Shown piece after piece: positions 24,901 through 35,110 of a stretch of 64,000 nucleotides of DNA. Position 1 is the stretch's first letter. Every line of letters starts with the position of its first letter. The stretch is taken from contig CM056561.1 in the NCBI GenBank assembly GCA_029721515.1, forward strand, positions 19,140,635 through 19,204,634. The letters are read 5' to 3'. The notes beneath the pieces are model-generated. The model worked only from the letters and a program-made list of their open reading frames with translations, was not told where the DNA came from and did no database searches. The position numbers were made by a program, and so were the translations under genes. This DNA is from Synanceia verrucosa. Its lineage: Eukaryota; Chordata; Actinopteri; Perciformes; Synanceiidae.

Positions 24901-25237
24901 AGCCTATCGCTATAAAGGCCCCAGAACTTTTACTGTGAAGTAGCAGCAGGAGATAAGTTAAGCAGTAAGCAATAAGTTAACACAACTGCAAACCAACCCG
25001 TTAACAGTAAAATAAGTTTGATATATAACAGTGTGCACACACATAGGTATGAAATCCAACACAATTTACACATTACAGTATCTGTATTGTATCTGCTCAA
25101 ACTGATGAATCACCTGAACCTGTCTCCTGGATGTGCTTGAAGTTTGTCTTCAGCAGGTTGTTTAACCAGGTCACAACATAGAAGCGGCTGCTTTTATCTT
25201 GGATTGAGTCTGGAGTCACAACCGTTGTACTTGCCAT
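14299..25237 (-). CDS. dnmt3bb.1: Chimeric DNMT3B-type DNA (cytosine-5) methyltransferase: EB1-like CH + hAT-transposase-derived region + PWWP-ADD-methyltransferase
   Basis: De novo CpG methyltransferase acting in the nucleus on S-adenosylmethionine and DNA. I traced 25 coding exons on the minus strand; all phases agree and the CDS is 4422 nt (1473 residues). Order: CH domain (1-147), hAT-derived exon (148-719), linker with the DNMT3 block RGCYGWESSLRQKP, PWWP (from about 866), ADD zinc domain (about 1050-1175), catalytic domain (1176-1473). Catalytic marks: FDGIATG, PCN (Cys1268), ENV (1314-1316) and the C-terminal GRSWSVPVIRHLFAPL. Human DNMT3B is about 850 residues, so about 620 extra residues lie at the N-terminus. 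As I recall, zebrafish dnmt3bb.1 has a CH domain and similar length, hence the symbol; which tandem fish paralogue this is cannot be settled here. ATG at 25237 lies where EB1 starts, in the second exon, after a non-coding exon. Confidence 0.88.
16518..18467 (-). CDS. ADD zinc-domain exons of the methyltransferase
   Basis: Exons 18467-18338, 18209-18090, 17979-17935, 17845-17766, 17615-17503 and 16701-16518. The first two give the linker with KLMVEWASEGFLPTGPEGF and PPAKRKYVL. The rest form the Cys-rich ADD domain: FCLSCGSS, GGLCLKC, YQSYCTVCCAG, NPSCCRCFCKDCLE and PWSCYMCKPSECDG. Known: this GATA-like plus PHD-like module reads unmethylated H3K4 and relieves autoinhibition. The spacing of the visible cysteines matches DNMT3B, so the domain appears functional. 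Confidence 0.88.
19439..19787 (-). CDS. PWWP-domain exons of the methyltransferase
   Basis: Exons 19787-19638 (50 codons) and 19546-19439 (36 codons), both phase 0. The product has the DNMT3B-type core GELVWGKVKGFSWWPGMVM, with SWWP in place of PWWP, then MRRVEWFGDGMFSE, and a helical part FTKCFCQNSFASLPIYKEAI. Known: in DNMT3 enzymes this domain binds histone H3 methylated at Lys36 and nearby DNA, targeting the enzyme to chromatin. The aromatic cage residues around WGKVKGFSWWP look intact. Confidence 0.88.
19919..21949 (-). CDS. Linker exons of the methyltransferase (N-terminal DNMT3 region)
   Basis: Exons 21949-21829, 21580-21521, 21355-21312, 21030-20877 and 19977-19919 join in phases 1, 1, 0, 1 and 0. 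The first encodes a Ser/Glu-rich acidic segment. The fourth carries the DNMT3 hallmark RGCYGWESSLRQKP followed by FQAG. The fifth is basic (TPRRRRKQAYQ), just before the PWWP exon, and may serve as nuclear localisation or DNA contact. The join of the last two exons is ambiguous: a GTGGTA donor with the first AG, or a GTATAC donor with the second AG, both keep frame. Confidence 0.8.
22547..24261 (-). CDS. Large exon encoding a domesticated hAT-type transposase region with BED-like zinc finger
   Basis: A single 1715-nt exon, open for 571 codons. Upstream join: phase-1 G plus AG gives Glu148 after the CH exons. The acceptor lies after TTTCTCACAATTTGTCAG. An alternative acceptor ending TGTGTAG at 24289 is also in frame. 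Downstream donor is CAG|GTATGT in phase 0. Product: a zinc finger with Cys192, Cys195, His212 and His218 inside a KWMDIFDWVE...HCRFC...LVELKRHMGTSKH block, as in ZNF862/SCAND3-like hAT proteins. Then come a TLGVDDNLSVVLVGFFDVEA strand region, a YSDGNGAV block (like SDGAS.MVGK), and a C-terminal LLSLPCPPLEAELVFTQ that mirrors the hAT dimerisation motif. The CxxH element expected after the SDG block is not recognisable, which suggests no transposition activity. No other transposon parts remain. Confidence 0.8.
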
Positions 25238-25248
25238 CTTGCAGGTCT
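24344..25248 (-). CDS. EB1 (MAPRE1)-like calponin-homology exons of the methyltransferase gene
   Basis: Three exons: 25248-25114 (ATG at 25237), 24848-24703 and 24515-24344, with phases 1, 0 and 1 at their ends. The product starts MASTTVVTPDSIQDKSSR and continues with the EB signature order: a TWLNNLL helix, ACHCQLMDWVIPGSVDLTKV, HNYNLLHEAF, then NFETIKWFRAFYFANT and a YDPVKAR end. Known: in EB1 this fold binds the microtubule lattice at growing plus ends, and the residue blocks correspond one to one (CQFMDMLFPGS, FKILQAGF, FVQWFKKFFDAN, YDPVAAR). The exon sizes (41 codons plus one base, then 48 codons) look like those of MAPRE1. The coiled-coil and EEY tail of EB1 are absent. Whether it still binds tubulin is unknown. 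Confidence 0.88.
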
Positions 25249-26996
25249 CTAAATAAGAAAAAATGTAAATTAATTGATCAAAAACATCATCATCACAGTT
25301 AACCCATGTTAATCTTTATAACATATTTTACACCTGACTGTACTCTAGCATCTACTCTAATCATGACACCACAACATTTTCTATATTGTTGGAAAGTCCT
25401 GGCTTAAGAACGGGTTGTCCACTAATTGCAGCATCAACCATTTGATCCAGATTACTACTCTTAGTAACACCTCTCCATGCTCTTTTTTTACTTTAAACTA
25501 TCACACACAACTCTGAGCACTTCCTGCTAATCCTTATCAGGCACTGCCAGGAAGTTAGAAGAACCATCCTTTAGGACGGGCAGTCCCATTACCAGCTATA
25601 CTATCCAGAGAGCAAGACAAGGTGCATACAATAAAGATGACACAAAACCTGACTTATCCCAAGGGACATTGTTGTACGCAATATTAAGTAGAAAGAGTGC
25701 AAAACAATGCTATACAAAATCCAAGATAGCATCATAATCTTGTTTTAACTGCTACTTATTTTTTGATTGTCTGTGAGTGATGAGTGTTTAATTGATCGTT
25801 TTCTGTTGCATTTGTTTACTAAGATTCTGGATGCATTAAGTGACACAACACAGAAAAGGTTCTCACTTACTTCAATCTCTTGTTTATCACTAGTGTTGTA
25901 ATATTGTACTTATCTGTGATACAACTTTGTTGGATCCTGTGTTACATATTTTGAGAGCCATCACATCACTGTTCAACTATACCATTCATAAAACAGATAC
26001 TGAGGCATATCCAAAAGGTAATTTCCACATTGTTATTCATCAGAAAAAAACATGTCTGTCAGTATCGCCAACGCTAAGTGTTCACCCCTGGCTGATTTCC
26101 AGGGGTGGGGGTGCTGGGTGATACTGGGCCAGTGGGTGGGTTTTAATCCCCTATTGTCTGATTGCGGAGGACAAAGACAAAGAGTGCTTTTTGCCAAATA
26201 ATGTTCACATATGCTGTTTTTGGTTGTATCACAGTGTTTTATTGCCATGTACACACTGAGCTGGAGCTCAGAGCTGCAGGACACTTGAGCCACGCTGCTG
26301 CTGCTCCTCTCTCTCCTCCCCTTCCTCTTCAATGTGTAGAAATCGTAAATGAAATCTCGCGTTGTCCATTTTTTTTTTTTTGCCGCGAATGACTCCCAGT
26401 GCACAACTTTTACTAACAGGAAAACGTGAGCTTTAACACAACCCTCTGACACTTTACATACAGGTTTAAAAACTATAAGAAGTGTTAGAGTTACTACCAC
26501 GCCGGCCGGCACATTTATTCCTGTAGTTGTGGTTTAACTTCAGCTGCTCTCATTACATGAATGGTGCACCGCCTGCAGCCTGCTTTCACATAAGGGCAGG
26601 AATCACAACGTTTTAACCTCACGTTGAAGCAAAAAGCTCAAGTGATACATTCAAACAGCCGTTTAAGGTAGTTTAATTACAACCGTATATCTGTGCATAC
26701 ACACGTTATTACAGCAGTCGGCATAAATAAACTAATTGAAATCAAATACAGTCATTATTAGGAATTAAAAACCTCCAGGCACGGAATCAAATGTTATCGG
26801 CGTTCGTCTGGATGAGCTCGTCTTTGTGTTCGGAGTATGCACAAGGCTGGATTTGCAACAAACCAAGACAATAAAAGATGTAACAATGTGACCCTATTCG
26901 TAATGATCCGTAAACCGCCTTTATATGAGGCAGTCTAAAAAGGCTATAAGCGTCTGCTTTTGTAAATGGATACCAGTTCTGTAGTGGACAACTTAC

Positions 26997-27150
26997 CTCG
27001 CCGGTCCCTTATAGCTAGATACTCCTCCTGACTCTTAGCTTCTCCCAGCACATTTTCGGATAGGCAGAACAGCTCTTGTGACGTCCGGTTCAACCGCGAT
27101 GATCCATTGGACGACCGACGGAGGAGGCTGTCTCGTAGTGGGACTGCTAG
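26997..27150 (-). other. Non-coding first exon and promoter area of the dnmt3b-type gene
   Basis: On the minus strand GGACCGGCGAG is followed by a perfect GTAAGT donor, so an exon ends at 26997. Its upstream limit is a guess. There is no ATG that could join the frame. MAPRE genes also have a non-coding first exon, in line with the CH exons having come with their own promoter. The intron to the first coding exon is 1.75 kb. Confidence 0.6.
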
Positions 27151-27436
27151 CTATGAAAGGACCATGCGTTTACGAACGAAACCACGTCGACTGTGACCAT
27201 AGGCAGCTCAATGACTTGTCCAGTGTAAAATTAGTGCCGCGTCACAATAAACAATAGACATAAAGTAGTTGGTCGGGAATAATGGATTGTGTCTGCTAGC
27301 TAAAAAAACTCTACTCCGCTTATTAGTGACGATGAACCACCGTATAAGCAAACCGCTGTAAAGGCTAACAAAAGCTATTAGTCTGATGAAGTATGCTAAT
27401 GTGCCATTAATTTAGTCGACAAAGATGCTAACGTAG

Positions 27437-27468
27437 CGTTAAACTAGTTAGCCCGGACTAGTTTAACG
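27437..27468. repeat. Perfect 12-bp inverted repeat (hairpin)
   Basis: CGTTAAACTAGT, an 8-nt spacer, then ACTAGTTTAACG. It lies about 300 bp upstream of the non-coding first exon of the methyltransferase gene. It may be a hairpin, a palindromic binding site or an old transposon end. Confidence 0.8.
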
Positions 27469-28119
27469 GTAGTCTAATTGTACTACCCGGTTTCCTGTGT
27501 AGGCTAACTTAGCTGTCGCTATGACGCCGTATGATGTACCTCTAAAATTAATATCCTATAAATCGGGAATATAGTAGCGATTAAAATTAAGTCTGCCTTC
27601 AACTGAGTTACTACGAGAGTAGTAAAGAGAGTTGTTCTAGCTAAATGAGGTACTGCGGCTAGCGACACAAATATAAGCTAACCTGGACATCCGGCCAGCT
27701 AAGGTTAGTTCAGGTTGAATCTGAGAAAACTGTAGTGCAGGTTGAAAGAGTGAAGAAGTTCATACAGAAAAGCCTAATAAAGGCTGATGCATGCAACCAC
27801 TAAACAACATGGCGTTACCGTTTTCACAAACACGCAGTAATGGCGGTTGTGTCGCAACGACTGTAGTCGTTTGAATATCGGGCCGATTTCCTACGGCCTC
27901 AAACGCCTACAGCGTTATCTAGAATGAGCTTCAGTTTTAAGTGATGGCGCTCTATCAGGCCATGGGGGTGGTGTTGACGTTACAACACTTAACGATCCAC
28001 ACTACAATTTTATCACGGTGAAACTTTAACGATGACTATATTACGTTGTCTAACTGCCAAAACAAAGGATGTTAAACAGAGGTAGAGCTAGCCTACGTAG
28101 CCAATATGACACCGGTTTA

Positions 28120-30340
28120 GAAACCTCTGTGATAATTAAATTATCAATTGGGGCTCAGTTATGTACCTGTACTTTTATTATTTGTTGTAAATGGGAAGTA
28201 TTTAGTATTTAAAAAAACAGCGCATTATTAATAACATCGTTATTGTTATTATTAGTATTATGATTATTACAGTAGTAGTAATAGTAGTATTAATAATAAC
28301 AATAATAATATAAGCTAAGTGAATAGTTTCAACAACAACAAAATTGGAGGCTGGGTAGTATATTATTAGTGTTATGAGCCATGTATTCGGCACGGTGGTG
28401 CAGTGGTTAGCACTGTCTCCTCACAGCAAGAAGGTACAGGGTTCGATTCCCGGTCTGGGGCCTTTCTGTGTGGAGTTTGCATGTTCTCCCCGTGTCTGGA
28501 TGGCTTCCTCCCACCATCCAAAAACATGTATGGGGATTAGGTTAATTGGCTAATTTAAATTGACCTTAGGTGTGAGTGTGAGTGTGAGTGTCTCTATGTG
28601 CCCTCTGATGAACTGGAGACTCGCTCAGGGTGTACCCTGCCTTTCACCCTAAGCTACATGTGTAGTTAGGGCAGTATCATTTTTAGCTTTAGAGATGTTG
28701 AATCTTTCCCCTTGTCAGTTTCTTACTGTAGACTATATCTGGCATTTAACATGCAGTTTACAGGTTAAAGGGCAAATGCTACAGCAGACTAAGTGACTGG
28801 GCAAGTGAGACAGTGGCATCATATGGAGTGAGAAGTTCAGATTTAAATAAGGGACAAAACGGTGATAAGGCATAGGCCTATCTAAATTACATGTTGTATA
28901 AATATCAGTGTATATTGTGCCAAGGAACTTGGTTTGCATGGCTGAAATGAGTGATAATCTTTTTTGTTCATATACTGTATGTGCTATATAGAAAAGATGG
29001 TACTGAGAGTCACTGAGGAGGTTCAGGCTAATGTATTTTTCTGAATTTATGTACAAGCTCAAGAAGAAATGTAGTTGAATGGTTAGATGGGACCACAAAG
29101 GCCAAACCCTGATGGCTGTGTGTCCATGGGGGGAGCTGATGTCCACAGTATCACATTGTTTATTTATGGACTGACACCGCGGTGAACAACCTTTGATGCA
29201 AAAATGCTCTTATAGTGTGAAATATCGCTTTAATACTAAAGACAACAAATGTCATTTTATGATGTCATTATGAAGATAGCGCTGGGCTTTTGTGACACCA
29301 TCTGCTATGAGTGCAGAGTCACTCTGGTTGTAGCCTAGAGCAGGTCACAGGGGTCAGACTAGGCATTGTTTGACCACCTCTCAACCTCTCCGTCTGAAAA
29401 GGACGAGCTGCACGGGCTGGTTCACTTTTCTTCATTACAGTCAATGGTGGTGTAACAGTGGAGAATGTGTGTGAATATGGCGTTTGTGTGTAATAAATAG
29501 TTAAAACATATAAAGAGAGATCACTAATTTGCATTTCATCATGTGTTGGGTTAAGAGGTCAAACAAAGGAATTCAGGGGTCTCAATGGTAACCATGCATA
29601 TAAAAGGAGGAGAAAACCCACTATAAATTCCAGTGGTCAAAAGCTTGAATGACTGGTCCAACACAGTCTAAAGTGCCAAGAAAGCACTTGTTCAAGTGGG
29701 ATGGATGACAAAAGTTTATACATTTGTTAGCTTTTCCTAATCAATATATATCATCTGTTGCAAATAATTAATGGATAGCATCTCTGGCATCAGTTGAGGA
29801 TTGTAGGATCCTTGGGACTCTAAGAGTAGATTACTCAGTGAGGTAGACACAACTAAGCCATTTCTGTAAATTATTAACTCTGGGTATGGAACATATCACC
29901 CCGAACCCCGAACAATACAACACTTTCATTTTCATATTTGATCTTATGTGAATGTCTGAAATTGTAATTCCTTCGCTAATTGTTATTTGCTCTGTCCCCA
30001 GAGTGTAACTGCTACACCTACTTTGTAGTGAAAATTGGAAAACTGTAAAAACAGTGAGGCAAAGGTCCTCTGGAGCATTTAGAGGATAGGGCTAATTTGG
30101 ATGACAATTTATGAATGAGTATAATTTTAGAAAACCTCTCTGCTTGTATTTTTGTACCGTTTAAACAGCCAAGAAAATCCAAGAAAAGACCAAAAAGAAA
30201 CAATTAATGTCCATGCATCCAGTGCATTCTGCACAAATTCCTCTCAATCACCAATCAATCAATAAGCCACATTGCTCTGGTTGACATGCTCCTTTATCAC
30301 TGTGAACCATGGGTACTGTGGTGTCTTGTGAGTCAACACC
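28120..30340. other. Intergenic spacer between the dnmt3b-type gene and the Tc1 relic
   Basis: Apart from the SINE at 28386-28660 and a TTA/ATA trinucleotide-rich patch at 28200-28310, no gene or RNA signal is seen. Reading frames are short, have no splice support and do not resemble known proteins. Confidence 0.6.
28386..28660 (+). repeat. tRNA-derived fish SINE
   Basis: Starts GGCACGGTGGTGCAGTGGTT (A-box-like) with a B-box GGTTCGATTCC about 45 nt later, then the family body GTGTGGAGTTTGCATGTTCT, CTTCCTCCCACCATCC and a TGTGAGTGTGAG repeat. A reverse copy lies at 7081-7425. It is truncated before the usual tail. It is not a tRNA gene, since no cloverleaf can be closed. Confidence 0.8.
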
Positions 30341-30639
30341 AAATATACTACTCAACTTTTGCTAAGCACCAAATTTTTTTTTTTACAATGTTATGAAAAG
30401 TTTAAAAGAGATTCCTTTGCAGTGTTTTGAGATCGCCCCTGCATAAATGTGAGCTGTCTTATCGGATAAGGCTTGCCAAGTGGTCATGGAAAGCATGCAC
30501 ACCTCATTTTTCTGGGTTTTTTGGTGGGAGTACAGACACATTATTGTCATTATACACAGACATTACAGATTTTTAGTCATTCATAGGTCAAAATTTCTTA
30601 CACTGATCACTTTGACAAGGCAAAAGCTACACTGTGACA

Positions 30640-30710
30640 GCTACAAATAGAATAGACTAGAATAGAATTACTTTATTGATCCCAACTTGGGAAATTACTG
30701 GTGACTTTGA
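30640..30710 (+). repeat. Retroposon 3'-end-like fragment
   Basis: AATAGAATAGAATTACTTTATTGATCCC followed by GGGAAATTAC. This palindromic TTTATTGATCC/GGGAAATT signature ends many fish retroposon copies. Weaker copies lie at 9126-9170 and, reversed, at 10865-10905. Confidence 0.5.
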
Positions 30711-31689
30711 CATAAAAAATTGTAACAGTATGCTTTTGTGTAATTTTACAGTAAACTGCAGTATTTGCTTCTTTTTCAATCAGTTGTTCAACAGATATCG
30801 TCCTCTGCAGCTGACATTTAGTTCACCCTGACCCTTCAGTCAGTCCATGACTGATCCTGCTGGGTGAGTATCACGTAAACATGACATGAACTAAAGATTA
30901 TAAGTCTAATTTCTCTCTCTCTGTCTTATAAACTTACGTTTTGTGCTCCCTCTCCCCTCCCATCAGCTGACCAAGCTTCACCACAGAGCTGCAGTGTCCA
31001 TGTCAATACCCAGAAGAAGCTGCAGGATTCACAGGTAAATCCTCTGCTAGTTTTAAATATACCGAACACACTGTAAATTTAAGGTAAAAAGTCTCAGCAT
31101 TGTGTTCTCACTTTCTATTGCACATGATTCTATTTCATAACAGATGGACACTGACGACAGGGTAAATTATGGTGTGTAAGTTGTGTACAGATGTCTGTTT
31201 GGATCCTCTTTTACATGATTAACTGTCCTGATGATAAACATTATAAAACTTTTCATAATGATGTATGGGGTATAAGTATCATATTTCGCGACTGCTGGTC
31301 ACTCACTGACATAATATACTGTGATCTTTGCAAAATCTAGTCATGATAAAATGCTTTGTGCTATATTGTGGTTATTGATTTGAAGTTGTATCAAACTGTG
31401 TTTTGTTTTAATTGAGTGTTTATAACATAATAACTCAAAAACTTTTATGCAGTGCTATGATGACTGATAAATATATTAAAAATGCTTTATGAACATGGCT
31501 GTCATAGAAAGTGTTGCCAGAAAAGTAAACTGAATTCAGGCTGCATGGACTAGCACATGTTCAGCAAGAGCAAAGTTATTGAATTTAGAAAAAATGTTGT
31601 TACTTCATGTTTGCATGTGCATGTGGATGATATTGCATTGACTTTAATAAAACCCTAGTTTTGTAATGCAATCTCTTGTTCCAGTCATT

Positions 31690-31960
31690 TCTATGCTATA
31701 GTGCTTGATTTTGAAATGCAAAAACAGTATTGTGCTAACTACCACATTTCACCGTAAATGTGAATTACAGTAGGAACAGTGAAATAATAGTATTTTACAA
31801 TCAAACAACTGACAGTCTCATACTGTAAAAGATGTTCTTTACAGCACAATACTGTAAAATGTTTTACAGTAATAAACTGTTAATTTACTGTTTATTATGG
31901 TAATGTGCCGTAAAATAACAGAATCAAGCACGTAAATGTAGCTGCCAGTAGTGCACTGTT
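31690..31960. repeat. ACTGTAAA-rich repeat inside the Tc1 relic
   Basis: Repeated TTTACAGTA / TACTGTAAAA words, in both orientations, immediately upstream of the transposase remnant. This resembles a MITE family rich in TTTACAGTAA seen in fish. Boundaries are not sharp. Confidence 0.45.
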
Positions 31961-31974
31961 ATTTTATGGGGAAA

Positions 31975-32877
31975 TTTGTCACAGTTCATTTGAGTGAAGC
32001 AGAGATGTGGAGGGCTGTAGGGATGGTGGAGCAGGGGGCCACACGCCGTCAGGTTGGTGTGGTGTTTGGTGTACACCACACCATCATCACCAGAGCTTGG
32101 GCAAGATACCAGCAGTATGGTACACCCGTGAGGAGGCATGGCAGAGGTAGACAAAGGGCAACAACTGCAGCTCAAGACAGATTCTTGATCATCCAGGCCT
32201 GCCGAGGACAGTTTTCAACAGCAACCCATCTTCATAATGACCTCCTTAATGCTTCTGGGGTCAATGTTTCCACTCAGAAGGTGCGTAGGAGGCTGCACAA
32301 ATCTGTGATCAAGAACACCCTCATTACATGTTGTCACCGCCAGGCCTGTTCAGAATGGGGGGAGCATGTTAGGTGGACCAGATGGTTTCAGGCTGCTGAG
32401 CACAACAGGTACAGAGGTGGGTCAGTTATGTGGGGAGGCATCAGCTGGGATGGACGGACTTACCTGGTTGTGTTAAATAGAGGCACATTGACCGGTCAGC
32501 AGTACATCGATAAGCTGTTAGACACTCAGGTTAGGTTGTATGCTGGGGCAGTCTGCGATCAGGTAATTTTATTGGACGATAATACACGTCCCCACAGGGT
32601 CCGTGTGGTCCAGGACTACCTACTGAGGGAAGGCATTGAGCAACTTGACTAGCCAGCTCGATCACCTGACCTAAATCCATTAGAGCACATGTGGAATGAG
32701 CTGCAGGTACTGATTTCAGCTCGCCAGGTGCAACCTAGAAGAATCCAGGAGCTTGGGGCCATGTTGGTGCAAGAATGGACTGCCATCCCCGCTAGGACTG
32801 TCAGAAACCTCATAGAGAGCATGTGAAGGCGTTGCCAAGCAGTTGTGGATAGCCATGGGTGGCACACACTTTACTGA
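31975..32877 (+). pseudogene. Tc1-like transposase pseudogene
   Basis: The frame gives a helix-turn-helix start (TRRQVGVVFGVHHTIITRAW), a GRGRQRATT linker, and catalytic-domain pieces: MWGGISWDGRTYLVVLNRG, ILLDDNTRPHRVRVV (second Asp) and PDLNPLEHMWNEL (third acidic residue). It is broken: TAG at 32650-32652 replaces the Trp codon expected before PARSPD, TGA at 32824 lies where RRRCQAV would continue, and the segment with the first catalytic Asp (the FTDESRF region) is deleted near 32395. The remnant ends at TGA 32875-32877. Confidence 0.85.
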
Positions 32878-33309
32878 GTCTAAAAATGTAAACCCAAATT
32901 ATGTTTTAAAAAATTTGTAAAACAAGCTGAGTGTTCAAAAATCTTGGCTATAGAGGGTCCTCCTCTTCTCTGGCACATAACTAATGTAAAATCAGTACAA
33001 AATTTGAAATGTTTGCTTCAATGAAATTGATTAAACATTAAATTAACATTAGAAACCATTTGTACGACGTTAATTAAATCATTCCCGAAAATATTCACAC
33101 TAACACATGGTGCTTAGCAAAAGTTTGAGTAGTATATATGTATGAGGTCATGTTCAGACACACAGCATTGTCTGGCTGTCCTGTCTGAGATCACTATTTA
33201 GAGATGATCTATTCTGCTCTACACAGGGATTCTACAAGTTTACTATGCATAAACAGTCTTGTCTGAGAAATGTTCCCTATAAACTATAGTGTCACAATTC
33301 TTTTTTAAA

Positions 33310-33740
33310 TTAAACCCAGTTTTTTTTAGCTGATTCAATTTAGTCCACTTGGTGGCAGCAGAGACAAGCTGTGAATACAGCACTGACATATCACCTTTTT
33401 ATGATGTGATGAACTTGTGAGCAAACTGTTGCTTATTTACACATCCAGCAATTATGGAGCAACAGAATCATTTATGCAGGGTCTGGTTTGTGTCCATATG
33501 ATGACTATAAGGACAAAATGTCTGTCTTTTTGCTCTGTTTTTGGTCTCTATCAACTCCAGGGAAATATCTGCCTCTTTAGCTGATAAATGCTCCACAGTG
33601 TTCTCCAGCTATAGTCGCTATAAGTTTTTGTCTTTGTGGTTTATATGAACAGGTGATCAAACAGCTGCCTGCTCCGTCTGGAAATGAAAAGTTTCTTGGA
33701 AAGAAGAAGTGACACATTGTTGGTTTTGGTTGTGGGACTT
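33310..33740 (+). repeat. Dispersed repeat family A, copy 1
   Basis: Contains CACTTGGTGGCAGCAGAGAC, then GGGAAATATCTGCCTCTTTA, GCTGATAAATGCTCCA and a TTCTCCAGCTA block. The same order recurs at 34900-35110 and, reversed, at 60655-61020. Old, diverged copies; class unknown. Confidence 0.6.
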
Positions 33741-34899
33741 GTTGACTGTGAGAAAGCCGGCCTTATGCTTTAAATGGCTTTAATTCAAAACATGCATTTA
33801 AATGTCACTTAAGAAGTCATACTATAAATACTTGTTCAGTCACTTATTGCAGCTGTTACATGTATTCATATTATAGAATTAATTCAGTATCACATCAACA
33901 TGTGGGGCTCTGAGGCTAAAAAGGTCAAAACTGAACCACTTTCGTCATGTGGTGCTGGCAGAGAGAGAGGAGTAACAAGTGGCCTGAAAACAAGGAAAAG
34001 ACTGAAACGGGGGAGAAAATCAGAGGTAAAGGTCAGCAGGAGCATTTAGGGGATAAGGCTTAAAGGACAGAGCCTGACAGGTGCAATCAGATGTGTCACA
34101 CAGCCATTGCAATGGATGTCGGTGTAGCTGTGGGGGGGCACTATAAGCACATCACTGCCAATCAGGAGGGTAGAATAAGAGCTGTAGAGTGTTTGGGCAG
34201 CAGGGCGTATTTGTGCTTCTCCACAGTGAGCCCATTACAGCTGTCTAGGCTGAGTAGTATTGGCATGATGGAGGCCACAAACACAGGTGGCGCTGGCAGG
34301 GCCAAAGTACGTGAGAAAGGGTAGCTTCATGCAAATCAGCTATTTTGTGAATGGACCGATCAGGTTCAGGGTCAGGTTTGTGGTTTAACTAGCAGAACTT
34401 TGTTACCACTTCACTTGTCTGTGTCTGCTGATTTAATAAGCAGATGTTGTGTCAGAGATAAAGCTTTAGTTATGAGCGGTGGTTAGGTCACTGGGGTCAC
34501 AAGTACAATCTGCCATTGTGTAGAGTTAGCAGACTTCCTCTGGGCCCCTCGAAGGCACCCGGACCACAGAGCGTTCAGGGCGGGTTGGGCTGACAGACAC
34601 GCAAGGAGGTGGGGTTTCTTGTGCATAAATTTTTACTTCACTGTCTTTATCACATTAATTTTCTCCAACAAACCTGTAGTAGCCCAAACAAAATAGTATT
34701 GATAATTTGCACACAAAATACAGAGAGTGATAGAAGTTGTATACACATTGTAATAGCTTCAATCTTTCTTTACATTTCAAGGGGTTTGTTATCCCTTAAA
34801 ATTCGCTAATGTTAATAAAAATGTGTGGTTGTACAGTGTGTAATATGCAGGTGAATGTCACATGATCAGCTCCTCTTTAAACAGCCTGCAGACTAAAAC

Positions 34900-35110
34900 A
34901 ATGCCCTTCGTTTCAGTGTCTACCAACTCCTGAGGGAAATATCTGGCTCTTTAGCTGCTAAATGCTCCAATATGTTCACCAGCTAGTCTCTAACCGTGTT
35001 TATCTGCTGTTTGGCTCTGAACAGGTAGTGTACAGTCAGAGCTTTTTCACAGAAGGTAGCTGCATGCTGCTGCTGAAAACGACACTGAAAGTGAACCAAA
35101 ACAATAAAGC
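34900..35110 (+). repeat. Dispersed repeat family A, copy 2
   Basis: GTCTACCAACTCCTGAGGG, AAATATCTGGCTCTTTAGCT, GCTAAATGCTCC, TTCACCAGCTAG and TGTTTGGCTCTGAACAGGTA follow the order of the copy at 33310. It is shorter at its left side. Confidence 0.6.

Larger units (their letters stand above)
30346..33134 (+). mobile_element. Dead Tc1/mariner-like transposon with terminal inverted repeats
   Basis: The left end TACTACTCAACTTTTGCTAA (30346 on) and right end are inverted copies over about 26 bp, with one base missing on the left, next to TA dinucleotides as expected for Tc1 target sites. The 2.8-kb length exceeds the usual 1.2-1.7 kb. The extra DNA at 30640-31970 holds a retroposon-like end (TTTATTGATCCC...GGGAAATTA) and an ACTGTAAA-rich repeat, so later insertions are likely. 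Confidence 0.75.

Noticed and set aside
26033..26512. 159-codon open frame on the minus strand in the first intron of the methyltransferase gene
   Set aside because: No recognisable domain, no supported splice sites, and low-complexity Lys/Ser patches.
28386..28460. Possible tRNA gene from A-box and B-box-like words
   Set aside because: No acceptor stem or anticodon arm can be paired, and a second copy with the same long body shows it is a SINE head.
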